Shown one piece after another: positions 60,524-64,000 of a DNA stretch of 64,000 nt (its first letter is position 1; each line of letters starts with the position of its first letter). The DNA lies in the NCBI RefSeq assembly GCF_000733475.1, contig NZ_JPFK01000005.1, positions 620,001-684,000 on the forward strand, in the 5' to 3' direction. Position numbers and translations under genes: made by a program. The notes below the pieces were generated by a model. The model searched no databases. It was not told where the DNA came from and saw nothing but the letters and a program-made list of their open reading frames with translations. Source of the stretch: Mangrovimonas yunxiaonensis. GTDB taxonomy: Bacteria; Bacteroidota; Bacteroidia; Flavobacteriales; Flavobacteriaceae.

Positions 60524-62482
60524 ATGAGTAGCAACAACGAATTCGAACACAACATTTCTTTTGATCTCCCTAAAAACCAATCCAATGTCATTAAGGTTAT
60601 TGGAGTTGGCGGCGGTGGTAGCAATGCCATTAACCACATGTTCCAGTTAGGCATTAGGGGCGTAGATTTTGTGATTTGTAATACCGATGCACAAGCCTTG
60701 CAAAACAGCGGTGTTCCTAACAAAATCCAATTAGGGGTTAACCTAACCGAAGGGTTGGGGGCTGGAGCCAATCCCGAAGTAGGCGAACAGGCAGCAGTCG
60801 AAAGTTTGGAAGACATCCAACACATGCTGGATACCCACACCAAAATGGTCTTTATTACCGCAGGAATGGGCGGTGGTACCGGTACCGGAGCAGCACCCAT
60901 TATTGCAAAAATGGCCAAAGATATGGACATTTTAACCGTGGGTATTGTAACCATGCCGTTCCAGTTTGAAGGGAAAACAAGAAACAAACAAGCCCAACAA
61001 GGGGTCGAACGCCTTAGGGATGTGGTAGATTCGTTGGTGGTTATTAACAACAACAAGCTGCGTGAGGTTTATGGTAACCTAGGCTTTAAAGCCGGGTTCT
61101 CCAAGGCCGACGAAGTGCTATCTACAGCAGCGCGAGGCATAGCCGAAGTAATTACCCACCACTACACCCAAAACATCGATTTACGCGATGCCAAAACCGT
61201 TTTGAGCAATAGCGGAACCGCCATTATGGGCTCGTCTACGGCTACAGGACAAAACAGGGCCCAAGAGGCCATTAGAAAAGCTTTGGATTCGCCATTGCTG
61301 AACGACAACAAAATTACAGGGGCCAAAAACGTATTGTTGCTTATCGTTTCTGGAACCCAAGAAATCACCATCGATGAGATTGGAGAGATTAACGACCACA
61401 TCCAAGAAGAAGCGGGCCATGGCGCCAACATCATTATGGGGGTTGGCGAAGACGATGCGTTAGAAGAATCGATTGCAGTAACCATTATTGCAACAGGCTT
61501 TGATGTGGACCAACAGCACGAAATCTCAAATACCGAGTCGCGAAAAGTTATTCACGCCCTGGAAGAGGAAAAACCCCTAGAGCGCGACCTGACCCAACGG
61601 GAAAAAAACCCGGCCATTATTACACCGCATATCGAGCTGGAGAAAAAAGCCCCGCCCGTAGTTAAACATACTTTAGACCTGGAAGAGTTGGAGGCTATGG
61701 ATAAACCCAAGCCGCAACCCCAAGCGCCCGATTTGGTAGAAACCACGCCGGAAATAAGAAACATCGCTGTCGATTATGAAACAGTGGTTGTAGATGTTGT
61801 TCAGGACGACGAATTTAACATTACGGCAGTGGCTCCAGAAACCGAGCCCGTGACACCCGAAGCGATTGAGGAGGAGCAGCAGTTTACGCTAACCTTCGAT
61901 ATGCCCATAAACAACACTAACCCTAAGCCCGAGCCGCCACAGGCCAAGGATGAGGATTTCGTGGTACACGAGCTGGATGAGAACATAAAAAAGTTACCCG
62001 TTAAGGATTATGTCGAGCTAATTCCCGTAACCGAAACCAACGAGGTGGGCGAAAAGCGCTACGCTCTAGACGATTATATGACTTTCGAGCCTGCAGAAAA
62101 CCACCAAAAAGAACAAGCGGCTTCACAGCTAGCAGAGACAAAAGCAGATCAGGAGCTGGCCTTCGAAAAGAAAACGGCACCCGTGGCACCAGAAACGCCT
62201 CAGGAGGACATCGATCCCGTGAATACGCCAATTTCCGAGCTGTTAAAAGAACGTGCAGCAGAGCGAAGACGTAAAATGAAAGACTTTAACTATAAGTTCA
62301 ACAATTCAAAAATAGACGACATAGAGCGCGTTCCGGCATACAAGCGACAAGGAGTTGATTTGGATGAAACCAAACACTCCTCGGCAACCAATGCCATTTC
62401 AAAAACGAGCATCAGCTCCGATGAGAACGACGACATCCAATTGCGAAGTAATAATTCGTTTTTGCATGACAATGTAGATTAA
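60524..62482 (+). CDS. ftsZ: cell division GTPase FtsZ with long C-terminal tail
   Basis: A 652-residue tubulin homologue that forms the division ring. GTP-binding blocks are GVGGGGSNAINHM (27-39) and GGGTGTGAAPII (116-127). The conserved core ends near residue 335. The remaining 300 or so residues form a long, acidic, Pro/Gln-rich linker with several repeated-looking charged segments. A basic patch (RAAERRRKMKDFNYKF) and the last peptide (LRSNNSFLHDNVD) follow. E. coli FtsZ has 383 residues, so the tail is much longer, which is common in flavobacteria. It is the last gene of the dcw operon. Confidence 0.96.
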   Translation: MSSNNEFEHNISFDLPKNQSNVIKVIGVGGGGSNAINHMFQLGIRGVDFVICNTDAQALQNSGVPNKIQLGVNLTEGLGAGANPEVGEQAAVESLEDIQHMLDTHTKMVFITAGMGGGTGTGAAPIIAKMAKDMDILTVGIVTMPFQFEGKTRNKQAQQGVERLRDVVDSLVVINNNKLREVYGNLGFKAGFSKADEVLSTAARGIAEVITHHYTQNIDLRDAKTVLSNSGTAIMGSSTATGQNRAQEAIRKALDSPLLNDNKITGAKNVLLLIVSGTQEITIDEIGEINDHIQEEAGHGANIIMGVGEDDALEESIAVTIIATGFDVDQQHEISNTESRKVIHALEEEKPLERDLTQREKNPAIITPHIELEKKAPPVVKHTLDLEELEAMDKPKPQPQAPDLVETTPEIRNIAVDYETVVVDVVQDDEFNITAVAPETEPVTPEAIEEEQQFTLTFDMPINNTNPKPEPPQAKDEDFVVHELDENIKKLPVKDYVELIPVTETNEVGEKRYALDDYMTFEPAENHQKEQAASQLAETKADQELAFEKKTAPVAPETPQEDIDPVNTPISELLKERAAERRRKMKDFNYKFNNSKIDDIERVPAYKRQGVDLDETKHSSATNAISKTSISSDENDDIQLRSNNSFLHDNVD

Positions 62483-62513
62483 TAGCAGGTAAGTTTAGTG
62501 TTTTAAGCTTCTT

Positions 62514-62554
62514 GAAAACCCGTTTTTATAGTTTAAAATCGGGTTTTCTTTTTT
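62514..62554 (+). terminator. hairpin terminator of the dcw operon
   Basis: GAAAACCCG (62514-62522) pairs with CGGGTTTTC (62540-62548) across a 17-base A/T-rich loop, followed by a T run. It lies 31 bases after the ftsZ stop. Confidence 0.75.
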
Positions 62555-62561
62555 ATCTTCG
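62554..62561 (+). promoter_or_regulatory. candidate -7 element of the YqeY-like gene
   Basis: TATCTTCG, one mismatch from TAnnTTTG, directly follows the terminator T run, 25 bases before the ATG at 62587. Confidence 0.35.
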
Positions 62562-62586
62562 CGGCACGATTTAATTTTATGGAATT

Positions 62587-63036
62587 ATGAGTTTACAGCA
62601 AGAGGTTATGACGGCCTTAAAAGCCGCAATGAAAGCGAAAGATCAAACCGCATTAACCGCCTTAAGGTCGGTAAAATCGGCCATATTGTTGGCGCAAACC
62701 GAAAGTGGAGCCAAAGCCGAATTGACCGAGGAAGAGGAATTAAAACTGCTTCAAAAACTAGTTAAGCAGCGCAAAGACAGCGCCGCAGTATATATAGATC
62801 AAAACCGCGAGGATTTGGCAACCCCAGAATTGGAGGAAGCCGAAGTGATTTCGCAGTTCCTGCCAGAAGCCTTATCGGAGGACGCTATCGCCCAGGTCGT
62901 GGCCGAGGTGATTAGCGAACTAAAAGCCGAAGGCATGAAAGATATGGGAAAAGTTATGGGCGTTGTCAGCAAAAAACTGGCAGGTCAGGCCGATGGCAAG
63001 ACCATTTCGGCCATTGTTAAACAGCAATTGGGCTAA
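62587..63036 (+). CDS. GatB/YqeY domain protein
   Basis: A 149-residue all-helical protein of the YqeY family, homologous to the tail domain of the GatB amidotransferase subunit. Blocks are LTALRSVKSAILLAQTE, LLQKLVKQRKDSAAVY, EAEVISQFLPEALSED and GKVMGVVSKKLAGQADGK. In GatB the domain binds tRNA, and free-standing members have no firm function. A tRNA gene follows 13 bases after the stop, probably by chance of layout. Family call secure, function open. Confidence 0.9.
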   Translation: MSLQQEVMTALKAAMKAKDQTALTALRSVKSAILLAQTESGAKAELTEEEELKLLQKLVKQRKDSAAVYIDQNREDLATPELEEAEVISQFLPEALSEDAIAQVVAEVISELKAEGMKDMGKVMGVVSKKLAGQADGKTISAIVKQQLG

Positions 63037-63049
63037 ACATCCCCTTATT

Positions 63050-63123
63050 GGCCACGTAGCTCAGCTGAATAGAGCACTGGATTTCGGCTCCAGCGGTCGT
63101 AGGTTTGAATCCTACCGTGGTCA
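63050..63123 (+). tRNA. tRNA-Arg (anticodon TCG)
   Basis: A complete 74-base cloverleaf. The acceptor GGCCACG pairs with CGTGGTC, then discriminator A. The anticodon arm is CTGGA-TTTCGGC-TCCAG with anticodon TCG, reading CGN arginine codons. The T-arm is GTAGG-TTTGAAT-CCTAC. CCA is not encoded, unlike the tRNA-Phe in this window. Confidence 0.95.
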
Positions 63124-63124
63124 C

Positions 63125-63157
63125 AAAAAAAAGCAAGCGTTCTCGCTTGCTTTTTTT
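63125..63157 (+). terminator. hairpin terminator of tRNA-Arg
   Basis: AAGCAAGCG (63131-63139) pairs with CGCTTGCTT (63144-63152) around a TTCT loop, with an A run before and a T run after. It follows the tRNA at once and could act in both directions. Confidence 0.85.
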
Positions 63158-63197
63158 ATATTAGTGCATTTTAAAACCACTAAGCCCCAACTTAACC

Positions 63198-64000
63198 ATG
63201 TACTGTGTCTTGTTTATAGCTCCAAAAACACCCTACGATTGGGTTGTGGATGGCCTTTTTATTATGGCCTTTGTGCTCTTCTTTTTTCGGTTTGTCTTTC
63301 GGTATTTCGAAATGGGCTATGCCCTGCTAAGAAAAAAGCCCATATACACCCATTGGTATTGGCGCCTGCAAACCATTAGTCCCGAACAAGAACGCCTTTT
63401 GATCTCTAGGCTGGCCTTCTATAAGCGGTTAACCCCAAAGCGACAACGGTATTTTAAGCACCGCTTGGCAACCTTTATTAACGATAAAGAATTTGTTGGA
63501 CGGCAGGGGCTGGAAATGACCGAAGAGGTAAAACTGCTCATCTCGGCTACGGCCGTAATGCTGACGTTTGGCTTTCGCAATTATGTTATCGAGGGCATCA
63601 ATACCATTTTGGTCTACCCTTCAACGTTCTACTCCCAAACCAACGACAACCACCACAAAGGCGAGTTTAACCCCAAATTAAAAACCTTGGTGCTCTCCTG
63701 GGAAGATTTTGTTATGGGGCTGGATGTCACTAACGACAATTTAAACCTGGGCGTACACGAGTTTGCCCATGCCATTCATTTAAACAGTAAAACGTACAGC
63801 GATATTAATGGAGCGCTGTTCTTAAAGTCTTTTGAAGAGTTAGTTCAACTGCTAACCGAAAACCAGAAACTCAAACAAGATTTGCTAGATTCGCAATACC
63901 TACGTGACTATGCCTTTACCAACCAATACGAGTTTGTGGCGGTGATTATCGAGAGTTTTATAGAAACCCCTAGGGAGTTCAGAAGCCAGTTCCCGCAACT
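63198..64000 (+). CDS. MtfA-type (M90) zinc peptidase, N-terminal part
   Basis: The first 267 codons of a gene that runs past the window end. An N-terminal hydrophobic segment (GLFIMAFVLFFFRFVF) is followed by a soluble region that resembles the MtfA/DgsA anti-repressor peptidase. RLLISRLAFYKRLTP and TEEVKLLISATAVMLTFG are family blocks, and HEFAH within NLGVHEFAHAIHLN is the zinc site. A third ligand would be the Glu in SFEELVQ or in a later segment. In E. coli MtfA modulates glucose uptake through Mlc, but flavobacteria lack that system, so the role here is unknown. It starts at the ATG at 63198; a stop lies upstream in frame. Confidence 0.88.
   Translation, partial: MYCVLFIAPKTPYDWVVDGLFIMAFVLFFFRFVFRYFEMGYALLRKKPIYTHWYWRLQTISPEQERLLISRLAFYKRLTPKRQRYFKHRLATFINDKEFVGRQGLEMTEEVKLLISATAVMLTFGFRNYVIEGINTILVYPSTFYSQTNDNHHKGEFNPKLKTLVLSWEDFVMGLDVTNDNLNLGVHEFAHAIHLNSKTYSDINGALFLKSFEELVQLLTENQKLKQDLLDSQYLRDYAFTNQYEFVAVIIESFIETPREFRSQFPQ

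Noticed and set aside
62963-63379. A 138-codon frame spanning the end of the YqeY gene and the tRNA
   Set aside because: It runs through a complete tRNA-Arg and its terminator, so it cannot be a real protein gene.
1-64000. Mobile element, prophage or CRISPR array
   Set aside because: No transposase, integrase, phage gene, terminal inverted repeat or regularly spaced repeat was seen; both tRNA genes are intact and without attachment-site duplications nearby.

Overview
The window is a stretch of chromosome from a member of the Bacteroidota, almost certainly family Flavobacteriaceae. The evidence is the gene content: a mevalonate pathway, a class II HMG-CoA reductase with a GYDIA-type GHMP kinase, an SpeA-SpeB-DHS-like polyamine cluster, a long-tailed FtsZ, and a dcw cluster in the order mraZ to ftsZ with murF absent. 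Upstream sequences also repeatedly carry the Bacteroidota -7 element TAnnTTTG, with A/T-rich leaders and no clear Shine-Dalgarno sequences. The genus cannot be named from this sequence. Coding density is very high. I see no prophage, insertion sequence, CRISPR array or other mobile element.

Layout. 1-6222: the end of a TesB thioesterase, a HI0933-type flavoprotein, a DUF1697 protein, mevalonate-pathway genes (mvaD, a mevalonate-kinase-like GHMP kinase), a UbiA prenyltransferase and an RluB-family protein that lacks the catalytic Asp. 6223-6548: a 326-base gap with nested helices ahead of speA. 6549-10251: arginine decarboxylase, agmatinase, a deoxyhypusine-synthase-like enzyme and a small acidic protein. 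10384-13219: a VOC protein, an Rmd1/YagE protein, a hydrolase and purine nucleoside phosphorylase. 13380-20586: an unusual three-gene unit made of an HD/PycTM membrane protein, a GAF-domain protein and a 1217-residue outer-membrane lipoprotein that joins a metallophosphoesterase, a kinase-like segment and an Omp85-type barrel. tRNA-Phe follows.

20816-28559: coaX, an outer-membrane barrel protein, a TPR protein, lptC, a small membrane protein, a CorC/HlyC-type protein and a PpiD-like foldase, mostly envelope biogenesis. 28609-30839 (minus): HMG-CoA reductase and the GYDIA kinase, the upstream half of the mevalonate pathway. 31058-36519: a DPP4-type peptidase followed by two POT peptide symporters, which form a coherent dipeptide-use module. 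36608-46806: a thioredoxin-fold protein, ComEC, an NlpC/P60 hydrolase, LpxB, a small membrane protein, SurE, Prc protease, an orphan OppC-type permease, EngB and a hydrolase.

47090-62482: the full division and cell-wall cluster mraZ-rsmH-ftsL-ftsI-murE-mraY-murD-ftsW-murG-murC-ftsQ-ftsA-ftsZ. It is preceded by three GTGG repeats at exact 10-base spacing that look like an MraZ operator, and it ends at a hairpin terminator. 62587-64000: a YqeY-like protein, tRNA-Arg(TCG) and the start of an MtfA-type zinc peptidase that runs off the end.

The most unusual items are the HD/PycTM-GAF-phosphoesterase/kinase/barrel unit, the possible structured leader before speA, the DHS-like enzyme in a putrescine operon and the RluB homologue without its catalytic Asp.
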